This document shows, in pieces, positions 32,822-41,721 of a stretch of DNA of 64,000 nt. The DNA comes from Sporobacter termitidis DSM 10068. Lineage in GTDB: Bacteria; Bacillota; Clostridia; Oscillospirales; Oscillospiraceae. The position numbers and the translations under genes are program-made. The number at the start of each line of letters is the position of its first letter. Position 1 is the first letter of the stretch. The stretch lies in assembly GCF_900130065.1 (NCBI RefSeq), contig NZ_FQXV01000007.1:181334-245333 (forward strand), read 5' to 3'. The notes under the pieces are model-generated. The model saw only the letters and a program-made list of their open reading frames with translations. It was not told the origin of the DNA and made no database searches.

Positions 32822-33478
32822 ATGACGGAATGCGTTATATTTGATATGGACGGCGTGCTGTTCGACTCCGAGCGGCTGTACGCCAGGGCGTGGCGCCAGC
32901 TCGGCGCGGCGCTGGGCCTTCAGGACATCGACAATGCCATCAAGTATTGCGTCGGCCGCAACGGCGGCGATATCCGGGCATACCTGCTTTCAAAATACGG
33001 AGAGGATTTTCAGGCCGAGCAGTTTGCCCTCGACCTGAGAAAGGCTTTTCTGGATATCGTCCGCGCGGAGGGCCTGCCGCTGAAGCCGGGCGTTGTGGCG
33101 CTTCTCGACTGGCTGCGCGGCAGAGGCTGTCGGCTCGCCCTGGCGACCTCGTCGGGCAAAAACAGCGCCGCCGGCAATCTGGAAGGCGCCGGGCTGACCA
33201 AATATTTCAGCGCGGTCGTCACCGGCGATATGCTCGTCCACGGCAAGCCCGCGCCGGATATCTACCTCCTGGCCTGCGAAAAGCTCGGCACGCCGCCGCA
33301 AAGCTGCTACGCCGTGGAGGACTCGCCCAACGGCGTCCGGTCGGCCCACGCCGCCGGGCTGCGGACGATCCTGGTGCCCGATATGGTCGAGATTACCGAA
33401 GAGATCGAAAAGCTGGCGTATAAAAAGTTCGATTCGCTGATCGAGGTCAAAGCGTACTTCGAAAAAAATCTGATCTGA
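32822..33478 (+). CDS. HAD-superfamily hydrolase, beta-phosphoglucomutase/phosphatase type
   Basis: 218 residues. Motif I DMDGVLFDSE with the nucleophile Asp (about residue 8), motif II TSSGK, motif III lysine in GKPAPD and motif IV VEDSPNGV. A four-helix cap lies between motifs I and II (subclass CI). These enzymes dephosphorylate or isomerise sugar phosphates. ATG 32822 with GGGAG upstream is chosen over TTG at 32804. Confidence 0.93.
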   Translation: MTECVIFDMDGVLFDSERLYARAWRQLGAALGLQDIDNAIKYCVGRNGGDIRAYLLSKYGEDFQAEQFALDLRKAFLDIVRAEGLPLKPGVVALLDWLRGRGCRLALATSSGKNSAAGNLEGAGLTKYFSAVVTGDMLVHGKPAPDIYLLACEKLGTPPQSCYAVEDSPNGVRSAHAAGLRTILVPDMVEITEEIEKLAYKKFDSLIEVKAYFEKNLI

Positions 33479-33486
33479 CCGGCCGC

Positions 33487-33519
33487 AGGGCGGGACGGGG
33501 CTTTGGCTCGTCCCGCCCT
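33487..33519. terminator. Hairpin between convergent genes
   Basis: 11-bp stem AGGGCGGGACG / CGTCCCGCCCT with loop GGGCTTTGGCT; weak T-run (TCTT). Confidence 0.6.
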
Positions 33520-33521
33520 TC

Positions 33522-34109
33522 TTACGGCAGGTTATACGAATACCCGTGCCCGGGGTATATCGCCGAAACGTGAAAGCGCCGTATCAGCGCCCAGCTTTCG
33601 CGGACCGACGCGTCATTATACGCGTCGATCAGCGAGAACGCCGGGAGGTCCCCGGTAAACGCGCAGAGCCCATCAACGATCAGCGTGATGCTGTCCCCGC
33701 TGTGCCCCGGCGTGCAGATCATTTCGCCTTCTATCCCGAGGCCTTTGAAAAGCTGCCTGCTCTCCCGGCTCGAAACCACCGCGTTTTCCTCCGGCGTGAT
33801 GCTCTTAAAGCCAGACCTCGCTTCTTTCTCAAAAAACACGTTCACTTCATCCACATAGGAAACCTGCTGTTCGTGCAGGAGCAGTGTTATTCCCGCGTCC
33901 TTCAGCTCCTGGGCGATGCCGGCGTGGTCCGGGTGGAAGTGCGTGACGATGAGATATCTGATATCGCCGAGCTGAAGTCCGTTTTGCTTGAGCAGCCGCC
34001 GCAGCTCCGGGAGCGTACCCGGCCAGTCCGTATCCACCATGATCCAGCCGGCGCCCGTCTCAAGAAAATAACTGTTCGTATATTTACATTTTAAGCTCAA
34101 TATTTTCAT
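33522..34109 (-). CDS. MBL-fold metallohydrolase
   Basis: 195 residues. The metal-binding motif THFHPDHAG (about residues 54-62), a histidine in TPGHSGDSI, aspartate in FTGDLPA and C-terminal YPGHGY give the metallo-beta-lactamase fold with two metal sites, as in glyoxalase II-like enzymes. Start at ATG 34109; no clear ribosome site, so 34175 cannot be wholly excluded. Substrate unknown. Confidence 0.9.
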   Translation of the reverse strand: MKILSLKCKYTNSYFLETGAGWIMVDTDWPGTLPELRRLLKQNGLQLGDIRYLIVTHFHPDHAGIAQELKDAGITLLLHEQQVSYVDEVNVFFEKEARSGFKSITPEENAVVSSRESRQLFKGLGIEGEMICTPGHSGDSITLIVDGLCAFTGDLPAFSLIDAYNDASVRESWALIRRFHVSAIYPGHGYSYNLP

Positions 34110-34172
34110 TATCGTTTCGCCCGGGGCGGGCCAGTGGTCCGCCCTCAGCCTGCATGCAGGTTTTTCGACAGT

Positions 34173-34206
34173 CAAGCCACCCCCTCAAAGTGAAAGGGGT
34201 GGCTTG
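34173..34206. terminator. Hairpin downstream of recN
   Basis: 11-bp stem CAAGCCACCCC / GGGGTGGCTTG located 20-55 bp after the recN stop on the minus strand. The T-rich flank is on the plus side, so orientation as a recN terminator is imperfect. Confidence 0.5.
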
Positions 34207-34226
34207 GTTTCGTTCGTTTTCAGCTG

Positions 34227-35921
34227 TTATCGTCTTTTTGCCTTGTATTCCGCCGCGGCCTTGAGCTGCTCGGCGGCGGATAAGAGCGTCGTCTCGGTGA
34301 CGTTGGCGCCGCCGATGAGGCGGGCCAGTTCGCTTTTGCGCCCTTCCAGGTCCAGCTCCGCAACGTTTGTAAACGTCCGCCCGTCGGCCGTCGTTTTTTC
34401 AATTTCAAAATGAGTGTCCGCCATCACGGCGATCTGGGGTAGATGCGTCACGCAGAGCACCTGCCTGTTTTCGGACAGCGCCGACAGCTTTTCGCCGACG
34501 CGCTGGGCCGCGATACCGGAGACGCCGGCGTCCACCTCGTCGAAGACCATCGTCCCCACGTCGCCGTTTTCCGTCAGGACGTTTTTGAGCGCCAGCATGA
34601 TCCTGGACAGCTCGCCGCCCGAGGCGATATGGCTGATACGGCCGGGCGCCTCCCCGGCGTTGGCCGACATGAGAAAGCGGACCTCGTCGCAGCCGGCGCC
34701 GTTTAAGCCGAACTCCGCCCTGACGTCCTCGAACTCCACCTTGAACCGCACGCCCGCCATGCTCAGGTCGCTCAGCTCCGCGCGAATGCGCTCCTCCAGC
34801 GTTTTAGCGGCCTTTTTGCGCTTTTCGGACAGCGCGGCCGCCTTTTTCTGCGCGTCGGCCTTCAAAGCCTCCAGCTCTTTTTCCAGCTTTGCCAGCCTGT
34901 CGGAGGAATATTCGATCTCGTCGAGCGCGCCGCGGCACTTTTCCCGGTAGGCGATCAGCTCGTCCTCGCTGCCGCCGTATTTTTTCATGAGGCGGCGGAG
35001 CTGGTCGAGGCGCGTTTCCAGGCTGTCCAGCTCGTCCGGCGAAAAATCGAGGCTGGCCCGCAGGTCGCGGAGCTCCTCCGTGGCATCCTCGGCGGCGTAA
35101 AGCAGGTCCTTGAGCTTTTCGGCGGTAGCGCTTAAAGACTCGGCGTAGCGCGCGGCGCCGGTGGCCTGCGCTTCCGCCTGGCCGATAAGCGTCACGGCGC
35201 CCTCCGTGCTGTCGCCCCCGTACATGGCTTCAAGCGCATCGTCGAGCGCCTCCGTCAGCCGGGAGGCGTTTTTCAAAAGGTCACGCCGCGCCGTCTTTTC
35301 CGCGATCTCGCCCGGGCGGATATCCGCCTTGTCGAGCTCGTCCAGCTGAAATTTCAGATTGTCGATGCGGCGCTCCTTCTCGCTCTCGTCCAGGGACAGC
35401 TTTTCGATGTCGCCCTGCTTGTCCCGCAGGGCCTTGTAAGCCTCCGCATAGCGGGCCACATCGTCCGCAAGGCGTCCGAACGCGTCCAGATAGCCCCGGT
35501 GGGCGCTCTCGTCCAAAAGCTTCCGGCCGTCGTTCTGGCCGTGGATATCAATGAGCAGGCCCCCCAGCTCGCGCAGCTGCCCCACGCTGACCGGGCAGCC
35601 GTTGACGCGGCAGGAATTCTTGCCGTCCGAGGTGATTTTCCGCATGAGGAACAGCTTGCCGTCCTCGTCGGGCTCGATGCCGTTTTCCTCGCACCAGGCC
35701 GACACCTGGACCTCGGCAAAAACAGCCGTCACGCTGGCGCCGGCCGCGCCCGTCCGCACAAGCTCCCGCGAGGCCCTGCCGCCCGTCACGGCGGTGAGCG
35801 CGTCGATCACGATCGATTTGCCCGCGCCTGTCTCGCCCGTCAGCACATTGAGCCCCGGGCCAAAGGTGATGTCGGACTTCTCGATCACCGCGATATTTTC
35901 AATATGAAGAAGCTGGATCAT
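34227..35921 (-). CDS. recN: DNA repair protein RecN
   Basis: 564 residues, the usual length. SMC-like ATPase involved in double-strand break repair. Walker A GETGAGKS (about residues 30-37) near the N-terminus; a long coiled-coil middle (roughly 150-380); signature ASGGELSRIMLALK (about 425) and Walker B MVFDEVDAGVSG (about 458) near the C-terminus. ATG 35921 with AAGAGG upstream. Last gene of the argR-side run on this strand, as in many Firmicutes, where spoIVB and spo0A normally follow; here they lie elsewhere. Confidence 0.97.
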   Translation of the reverse strand: MIQLLHIENIAVIEKSDITFGPGLNVLTGETGAGKSIVIDALTAVTGGRASRELVRTGAAGASVTAVFAEVQVSAWCEENGIEPDEDGKLFLMRKITSDGKNSCRVNGCPVSVGQLRELGGLLIDIHGQNDGRKLLDESAHRGYLDAFGRLADDVARYAEAYKALRDKQGDIEKLSLDESEKERRIDNLKFQLDELDKADIRPGEIAEKTARRDLLKNASRLTEALDDALEAMYGGDSTEGAVTLIGQAEAQATGAARYAESLSATAEKLKDLLYAAEDATEELRDLRASLDFSPDELDSLETRLDQLRRLMKKYGGSEDELIAYREKCRGALDEIEYSSDRLAKLEKELEALKADAQKKAAALSEKRKKAAKTLEERIRAELSDLSMAGVRFKVEFEDVRAEFGLNGAGCDEVRFLMSANAGEAPGRISHIASGGELSRIMLALKNVLTENGDVGTMVFDEVDAGVSGIAAQRVGEKLSALSENRQVLCVTHLPQIAVMADTHFEIEKTTADGRTFTNVAELDLEGRKSELARLIGGANVTETTLLSAAEQLKAAAEYKAKRR

Positions 35922-35945
35922 ATCGCATCCTCTTGCCTGTCGTGC

Positions 35946-36010
35946 GGGGCGCCGAGAGGGGCGCCCCCTATGTAAAGATCGGCGGGGCGATGTGGGCATC
36001 GCCCCCTACG
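35946..36010. repeat. Two adjacent REP-like palindromes (family 2)
   Basis: GGGGCGCCGAGAGGGGCGCC (from 35946, followed by CCCTATG) and GGGGCGATGTGGGCATCGCC (from 35984, followed by CCCTACG). Same orientation, different stems. Lies between argR and recN. Confidence 0.8.
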
Positions 36011-36074
36011 GGAAATCAAGTCATACCGCGGCGGCATGGGAGAAATCCTCAGTCGGCTGCACCGTCCTGTTATA

Positions 36075-36170
36075 AGGTCCGGGGCACAGCCCCGAAAGGG
36101 GCTTGGGGCGAAGCCTCATCAGGCAGGGCCATAGGGGGCACAGCCTACCTCTATTGGGCGGGTGGGCGGG
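36075..36170. repeat. Dispersed intergenic repeat, family 1, copy D
   Basis: GGTCCGGGGCACAGCCCCG, TTGGGGCGAAGCCTC, CATAGGGGGCACAGCC, then ACCTCTATTGGGCGGGTGGG. Ends four bases before the argR stop codon region (36175). Confidence 0.85.
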
Positions 36171-36174
36171 AAAA

Positions 36175-36624
36175 TTATAACATGCTTTCGATCTCTTTGC
36201 AGAACCGCTCCGCCGAGATATTGTCGCTCATGGCGAGGAACGCCGTGTCGTCGCCGGCGATGGAGCCGGCAAGATTGCGGATGTTCATGGCGTCGATGGC
36301 GCTGCAGGCGGCGGGGGCCAGCCCTGGCAGCGTCTTGATGACGACGATGTTCTGCGCGCAGACGAAGGAGGTCACGCACTCTTTGAAAATAGACTTCAGC
36401 CGCGCGGAATAATTCTGCACTTCCTGCTTCTGGCCGATGACGTAATGGTACCTGCCCTGCGGCGTGAGTTCCTTAATGAGATGCAGCTCTTTGATATCCC
36501 GCGACACGGTGGCCTGCGTCGAATCGACGCCGGCTTCCAGCAGCGCCTCGATCAGCTGATTCTGCGTCTCTATATCCCTGGACGCGATAATTTTAAGTAT
36601 GGCGTTCTGGCGTTTGCTCTTCAA
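36175..36624 (-). CDS. argR: Arginine repressor ArgR/AhrC
   Basis: 149 residues, full length. N-terminal winged helix (about 1-70; STQATVSRDIKELHLIKE is the recognition region) and C-terminal hexamerisation/arginine-binding domain (GLAPAACSAIDAM and SIAGDDTAFL, with the paired aspartates that bind arginine). Start TTG at 36624 overlaps the nadK stop by 4 bp, with GGTGAG upstream. Operon with nadK and tlyA. In Firmicutes it also sits next to recN. Confidence 0.97.
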   Translation of the reverse strand: MKSKRQNAILKIIASRDIETQNQLIEALLEAGVDSTQATVSRDIKELHLIKELTPQGRYHYVIGQKQEVQNYSARLKSIFKECVTSFVCAQNIVVIKTLPGLAPAACSAIDAMNIRNLAGSIAGDDTAFLAMSDNISAERFCKEIESML

Positions 36625-37481
36625 AATTTCTCACCCAACTTTTCGCTCACTTTTTTATAAAAGCTCCTGTCCGACAGGTGGACGAGGAGAGTCTTTTTCG
36701 ATGACTTGTGCACGTTGACCTTGTCGCCGCTGACGAGATTCAGGTAAACGCCGCCGTCGACGGACAGGTACGCCGGATTTGCCTTGACGTGCCCGAGCTC
36801 AACCATGACGCGCCGTTCCGGCTCCAGCACAAAGGCCTTCGCCGCCAGAACATGGGCGCAGATCGGCGTCACAATGATATTCTCGGCGCTGGGCTCGATG
36901 ATCGGGCCGCCGGCCGCCATCGAATAAGCCGTCGAACCCGTGGGCGTGGCGACGATAACGCCGTCGCCTGAAAAATGGGTGATTTCCTGACCGTCGCCGT
37001 AAAGGGTCAGGTCTATGACTTTCGTCATGCCGGCGATTACCACGTCATTGAGCGCGAAATCTCTGTAGATGACGCTGCCGTCCCGCATAAGCTCCACGTC
37101 GAGCATCATCCGCCTGTCGATGGCGTATTCGCCGCAGACGGCTTTGGGGATCAGGCCGATATCCTCTTTTTCGAGCTCGGCCATAAAGCCCATGGTGCCC
37201 ATATTGACGCCGAGGACCGGGACACTTGCCGAAGCGGCCGCCCGTGCGGCCCGGAGGATCGTGCCGTCGCCGCCGAACGCGATGATCATATCTGCGGACT
37301 CCAGTGCGCTTTCCAGCGGCACCACCTCGACGCCTTCCAGCGGAGGCAGCGGGCACTGCTCTTCAAAAAGCGGGCACACCACGGTAGAGGCGCCGCACTT
37401 TTTCAGCATGTCGCGGACTTCGAGGGTCAGCGCCAGGTCTCTGTCGCGGTTTAAGTTCGGGCACAACAGTACGCGTTTCAT
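36621..37481 (-). CDS. nadK: NAD kinase
   Basis: 286 residues. Phosphorylates NAD to NADP. GGDGTILRAAR (about residues 70-80) is the catalytic motif; the ND of the conserved NE/D segment is in ALNDVVI; PTGSTAYSMAAGGPI (about 180-194) is the family signature. ATG 37481 with AAAGGA upstream. Confidence 0.97.
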   Translation of the reverse strand: MKRVLLCPNLNRDRDLALTLEVRDMLKKCGASTVVCPLFEEQCPLPPLEGVEVVPLESALESADMIIAFGGDGTILRAARAAASASVPVLGVNMGTMGFMAELEKEDIGLIPKAVCGEYAIDRRMMLDVELMRDGSVIYRDFALNDVVIAGMTKVIDLTLYGDGQEITHFSGDGVIVATPTGSTAYSMAAGGPIIEPSAENIIVTPICAHVLAAKAFVLEPERRVMVELGHVKANPAYLSVDGGVYLNLVSGDKVNVHKSSKKTLLVHLSDRSFYKKVSEKLGEKF

Positions 37482-37558
37482 AAATTCGGCTGATCCTTTC
37501 AGATGATAGGAAGCAGGAAAACCGGCGCCGGCGCCAGCAGGAATTCCGGCCGGAAAAG

Positions 37559-38359
37559 CTATTGCTCGTCGAGAGCCGAATGCGCCTCACGCACAACGCC
37601 CGGGGCATCCACCGCGGCATCCTCGCCGCCGACGGTCAGGTGCCCCAGAAACTCAATATTACCCTCTGGTCCTTTTATCGGCGAAAACGTTAAGCTCTTT
37701 ATATGAAACCCCGTTTTTTCGGCGTTTTCCATAAAATTGCAGAGAACCTCCAGGTGCGTCGCCCCGTCCCGGACCACGCCCTTTTTGCCGACCTTTTCGC
37801 GCCCCGCCTCAAACTGCGGCTTGACGAGGCAGATGAGCTCCCCGTCCGCCGTTAAGAGCGGCCTGACCGCCGGAAGGATCAGGCTCAGGGAAATAAATGA
37901 CACGTCCACCACGGCCAGCCGCATCTTTTCAGGGAACTGCTCCGGCGTCAGGTACCGGACGTTTGTCCGCTCCATGGTGACAACGCGCGGATCGCTGCGG
38001 ACGCTCCAGGCGAGCTGCCCGTAGCCCACGTCGACGGCGTACACACGGGCGGCGTCCCGTTTCAAAAGACAGTCCGTAAAACCGCCGGTAGAAGCGCCGC
38101 AGTCGATGCATATCTTTCCAGCAGGAGAGACGTCAAAAAAATCGAGGGCTTTTTCGAGCTTGAAGCCCCCCCGGCTGACGAATTTCGTCGGTCCGCCGCG
38201 CACCTCTAATGCGCTGGCCTCCGGCACCATCGTCCCCGGCTTCAGCGCACGGTTTCCGTCCACAAAAACGATGCCGCTCATAATCGCCGCCCTGGCCTTT
38301 TCCCGGCTTTCGGACAGGCCCTTTTCACAGAGCAGCACATCCAGTCGCGTCTTGCTCAT
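37559..38359 (-). CDS. tlyA: TlyA family rRNA (cytidine-2'-O)-methyltransferase
   Basis: 266 residues: S4 RNA-binding domain (residues ~1-60, RLDVLLCEKGLSESREKA) and an FtsJ-like methyltransferase domain with the SAM loop CIDCGASTGGFTDCLL. ATG 38359 overlaps the dxs stop by 4 bp (ATGA), so translation is coupled. The dxs-tlyA-nadK-argR-recN order is the standard Firmicute arrangement. Confidence 0.96.
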   Translation of the reverse strand: MSKTRLDVLLCEKGLSESREKARAAIMSGIVFVDGNRALKPGTMVPEASALEVRGGPTKFVSRGGFKLEKALDFFDVSPAGKICIDCGASTGGFTDCLLKRDAARVYAVDVGYGQLAWSVRSDPRVVTMERTNVRYLTPEQFPEKMRLAVVDVSFISLSLILPAVRPLLTADGELICLVKPQFEAGREKVGKKGVVRDGATHLEVLCNFMENAEKTGFHIKSLTFSPIKGPEGNIEFLGHLTVGGEDAAVDAPGVVREAHSALDEQ

Positions 38360-40452
38360 CCCGCGGCGTCCTCCACCGTCGGCGCCGCCGCCGTATCCTC
38401 CGGCGCGGCGCCGCCCTGTTCCGCGTTCTCCGCGGGCGCAGGCTCTTCCGCCGGGGCGTCCTCCGGCGTTTCGTCCTTCCCGGGCTTCTCTTCCTCCGCC
38501 GGCGCTTCGGCAAAGATATCGTCCGCCGGCTTATTTTTCGCCGGCTTATCGCCGCCCGCCACGGCCCGTCGTTTTTTCTCCGCCGGAGACGGCTTCGGCG
38601 CGCCGCCCCGCAGGACCAGATCCCGCGCCGCGGCGCGGACGCTCAGCGTGTCGATGCCGCACATTTTGCGCAGCTCCTCAACGCTGCCCTGGGGGATGAA
38701 CCGGCAACCGAGATTCAAAAGCCGCAGTCCCTTCAGGCGTATACCGCTTGCGGCCACGTGCGCCGCGACCTTCTCGCCCACCGCGCCGGACTCGGCGGCT
38801 TCCTCAAGCACCAAAAGGCGCCCCGTTTTTTGAAGAGAGGCGTTGACGGCCTCGTAATCGATCGGTTTGATAAAGTCGAGCTTAATGATTTCCGCGGAAA
38901 TGCCCTCCCCGCGCAAAAGGTCCGCCGCGTCCAGCGCCGTATTGACGCTGACGCCGTACGTCACCAGCGTGAGGTCCGTGCCCTCCGCGACCAGCTTCGA
39001 CAGCTTGACGCCCCCGTCCTTATAGCGGCCCTCGCCGCTTTTCGGGTAACGGACGGCAACGGGGCCGTCCATTTTGAGCGCGGCGTGCCGGAGCATCTCC
39101 CGGAGCTCCTTATAGCTGGCGGGGCACAGCACCTTCATATTCGGGACGGTGGCCAGATAGCCCACGTCGTAGATGCCCTGATGCGTTTCGCCGTCGCCAG
39201 GGACAAGTCCCGCCCTGTCGATGGCAAAGACGACGTGGAGGTTTTGGAGCGCCACATCGTGCAGGAGCATATCGTATGACCGCTGCAGAAACGTCGAGTA
39301 GACGGCAAAAACAGGGATGCTCACCTGCGAGGCCATGCCCGCCGACATCGCGGCGCCGTGTCCCTCGGCGATGCCCACATCGTAAAAACGCTCCGGATAT
39401 TTCGCGGCAAAGTCCGTCAGTCCCGTGCCGCCCGTCATGGCCGCCGTCACGGCGCAGACCCTGAAGTCCTGATGCGCCAGCCGCACCATTTCCTCGCCGA
39501 AAACGCTGGAGAAGCATTTGCTCTTTACCGGAATAACGCCCTTTTTATAGTCGAAGGGATTGACGCCGTGGTAAACGTCCGGCGTCGCCTCGGAATAGCT
39601 ATAGCCCTTACCCTTCTGGGTGATGACGTGGATGAGGACGGGCTCGCCCAGGCTCTTGGCCCAGCTGAGCGCCTCCGCCAGCTTTGTGATATCGTGCCCG
39701 TCGATAGGCCCGGCATACTGCAGGCCCATCTCCTCGAACATGCTGCAGTGCAGGAGCGCCTCTTTAAACGCGCTTTTGATGCCGTGGGTAAAATTATAGA
39801 CATGCCGGCCTCCCGGCAGCTTCTCCATAATCCTCCTGTACCGTTTTTTGAACGCCGCGTACGAGGGCTTCAGCCGCTGGCGGGACAGGTACTTGGCGAT
39901 GCCGCCCACATTGGGCGTGATGGACATGCCGTTGTCGTTAAGTATGATGATGAGCGGCTCCCCGCTCTCGCCGGCATCGCTGAGCGCCTCATAGGCAAGG
40001 CCCCCCGTCAGCGCCCCGTCGCCGATGAGGGCGATGACGCTGTACTCCCGCCGCGTCAGCGTTCTGGACCGGGCCATGCCCAGCGCCACGGAGATGGAGT
40101 TGGAGGCGTGCCCGGCGATAAAGGCGTCATGCATCGATTCGGACGGCCTCGGGAATCCCGAAAGCCCGCCGAACTGCCGGAGCGTATTAAACCGGTCCAT
40201 CCTTCCGGTCAATATTTTATGCACGTAGCTCTGATGGCCCACGTCGAAAACGAGCCTGTCGCGGGCCGTATCGAAAACCCGGTGAATCGCCACCGTCAGC
40301 TCGACGATGCCGAGGTTTGACGCCAGGTGGCCGCCCGTTTTTGACACGCTTTGTATCATGAACTGACGCAGCTCCTGGCACAGAGCGTCCAGCTCCGATT
40401 TATTCAGTTTTTTTATATCTGTAGGCAGATAGACCTTATCCAGTATATCCAA
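38356..40452 (-). CDS. dxs: 1-deoxy-D-xylulose-5-phosphate synthase with C-terminal low-complexity tail
   Basis: 698 residues. First step of the MEP isoprenoid pathway: pyruvate + glyceraldehyde-3-phosphate to DXP, with thiamine diphosphate. GGHLASNLG and the ThDP motif IGDGALTGGLAYEAL...ILNDN are present, as is the active-site region DVGIAEGHGA. Standard DXS ends at about residue 615-620; here ~80 residues follow that are rich in Ala, Pro, Glu and Lys, with no predicted structure. Start TTG at 40452 with GAGGAA upstream. Confidence 0.96.
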   Translation of the reverse strand: MDILDKVYLPTDIKKLNKSELDALCQELRQFMIQSVSKTGGHLASNLGIVELTVAIHRVFDTARDRLVFDVGHQSYVHKILTGRMDRFNTLRQFGGLSGFPRPSESMHDAFIAGHASNSISVALGMARSRTLTRREYSVIALIGDGALTGGLAYEALSDAGESGEPLIIILNDNGMSITPNVGGIAKYLSRQRLKPSYAAFKKRYRRIMEKLPGGRHVYNFTHGIKSAFKEALLHCSMFEEMGLQYAGPIDGHDITKLAEALSWAKSLGEPVLIHVITQKGKGYSYSEATPDVYHGVNPFDYKKGVIPVKSKCFSSVFGEEMVRLAHQDFRVCAVTAAMTGGTGLTDFAAKYPERFYDVGIAEGHGAAMSAGMASQVSIPVFAVYSTFLQRSYDMLLHDVALQNLHVVFAIDRAGLVPGDGETHQGIYDVGYLATVPNMKVLCPASYKELREMLRHAALKMDGPVAVRYPKSGEGRYKDGGVKLSKLVAEGTDLTLVTYGVSVNTALDAADLLRGEGISAEIIKLDFIKPIDYEAVNASLQKTGRLLVLEEAAESGAVGEKVAAHVAASGIRLKGLRLLNLGCRFIPQGSVEELRKMCGIDTLSVRAAARDLVLRGGAPKPSPAEKKRRAVAGGDKPAKNKPADDIFAEAPAEEEKPGKDETPEDAPAEEPAPAENAEQGGAAPEDTAAAPTVEDAAG

Positions 40453-40461
40453 CGAAATTCC

Positions 40462-41001
40462 TCATTTTTTTGTAAAGATCCTGTTTTTCAAATGAACGAG
40501 CTTCCCCACGTCCAGAACGATCCGGGTGGAATTGCTCATGGCCAGAGTTTTGCCGACGGCCTTGCCGCCCACCGTGGCGCCCGTCACCAGCGCCGAGACG
40601 ACGAGCTGGATCAGGATGTTCCCGGTAGACAGGTCGGCCATCAGCTTTGCCACGACCAGCGCCGAGGTCGTGCCGCTGATGATCCCGGAGATATCACCGA
40701 CCACGTCGTTGCAGACGCTGGAAACCTTTTCGGCGTTGCGGATGAGCCGCAGGGCCTCCTGGGCCCCCCGCTCCTTGTGCGCCGCCATGGAATGAAACGG
40801 CGCGGTCGAGGCCGCCGTCACGGCAACCCCGACGACGTCAAAAACGATGCCTAAGAGGATAAAAACCGCCAAAACCAGAAACGCCATGACATAACCGGCA
40901 CTCCCGAGGATTTCGGAGGAGGCAAAGGTAAATGCCATGGAAACGCCCATACTGATGATGATGATTTTTACATACCATCTGGAATTCGTTTTTGTCTTCA
41001 T
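40462..41001 (-). CDS. oapA: OapA-like membrane protein (OLE RNA-associated protein A; formerly CorB-like)
   Basis: 179 residues with about three to four hydrophobic helices: residues ~12-30, ~35-62 (MAFLVLAVFILLGIVFDVVG), and two near 110-150, with a basic, charged loop AAHKERGAQEALRLIRNAEK. This small DUF21/CorB-like protein is located exactly between dxs and the structured RNA downstream of ispA, which is the position of OapA, the membrane partner of OLE RNA in Firmicutes. ATG 41001 has only a weak ribosome site. Identification depends on context as much as sequence. Confidence 0.75.
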   Translation of the reverse strand: MKTKTNSRWYVKIIIISMGVSMAFTFASSEILGSAGYVMAFLVLAVFILLGIVFDVVGVAVTAASTAPFHSMAAHKERGAQEALRLIRNAEKVSSVCNDVVGDISGIISGTTSALVVAKLMADLSTGNILIQLVVSALVTGATVGGKAVGKTLAMSNSTRIVLDVGKLVHLKNRIFTKK

Positions 41002-41029
41002 ACTCTATATCCGATAAAGCGATAAGCTC

Positions 41030-41690
41030 TAGTATACAATGTAGTCAGCGGCGACAAGCTGAGTAAATCTTACGGCTTAGGTACGGGCTGGATTTCCCCC
41101 GAGGCTGCCTCTCGTTGCCGATCAGGTGGTTTCCCTTTAGAGCCCCGTTCGATGCGTTGCCAACATCGCTGCCCGATTGCCACTTAGTCCGCACTGCAAT
41201 CCCCATCCTGTCACGGGGACAGGTTCTCCCCGAACAGCCTAGGTGTTTTCCACCGCAGTCTCACCGTCTCTTAGCCTCTTTTGCAGAAAATATTTCAAGG
41301 GGCAATAGCGCTTCGCGCTGTGGCCACAGCACTGGCGTTTAAATCCCCTATCCGCAGATTCCACTCAAGGCAGGCTACTCTGCACACAGCTTACGGCTGT
41401 CGCCTGTAAACCGCGATGCAGGTTCAAGCCTGTCACGTACAAAGAACGTGCCCAGCGTATGGGCCCCGCCAATGCACAAAAACAGGTCTCCGCACAAACA
41501 GGGTCGAGATCTCCATGCCGTTGGAGGCCGCCCTGAATATGCAAGCGCGGAAAACCGCGCTTTCCCCCAGCATCCACCCCGAACTGGGCGTTCAAAGCAA
41601 ACACAAGGGGTTTCGCAGGTGTGCCCTTCAAAGGATTTTTAGGCCCTTCCTGGTAGACGGCAGATCTGACTAGGATACTGCGCCGCTGTA
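41030..41690 (-). ncRNA. OLE RNA (ornate, large, extremophilic) candidate
   Basis: About 650 bases between ispA and oapA without a credible gene, on the minus strand. The transcript would be densely structured: hairpins such as ACAGCCGTAAGCTGT, AGCGCGAAGCGCT, CCTGTCCCCGTGACAGG and ACGTTCTTTGTACGT are visible, with A-rich internal loops (TCTAAAGGGAAACC, AATCC). It does not show RNase P, tmRNA, SRP or 6S signatures. OLE RNAs are about 600 nt, in the ispA-dxs neighbourhood, directly upstream of oapA, which is exactly this arrangement. A minus-strand TATAAT (41694-41699) may start it. Ends are approximate. Confidence 0.75.
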
Positions 41691-41721
41691 TTCATTATAT
41701 TAACAATATTACGATAAATTA

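Noticed and set aside
41365..41631. ORFs inside the ispA-oapA gap
   Set aside because: No ribosome site and no protein-like pattern; the region fits a structured RNA better.
41030..41690. RNase P RNA, tmRNA or 6S RNA as an explanation for the ispA-oapA gap
   Set aside because: The conserved strings expected for these RNAs were not seen, and the neighbourhood points to OLE.
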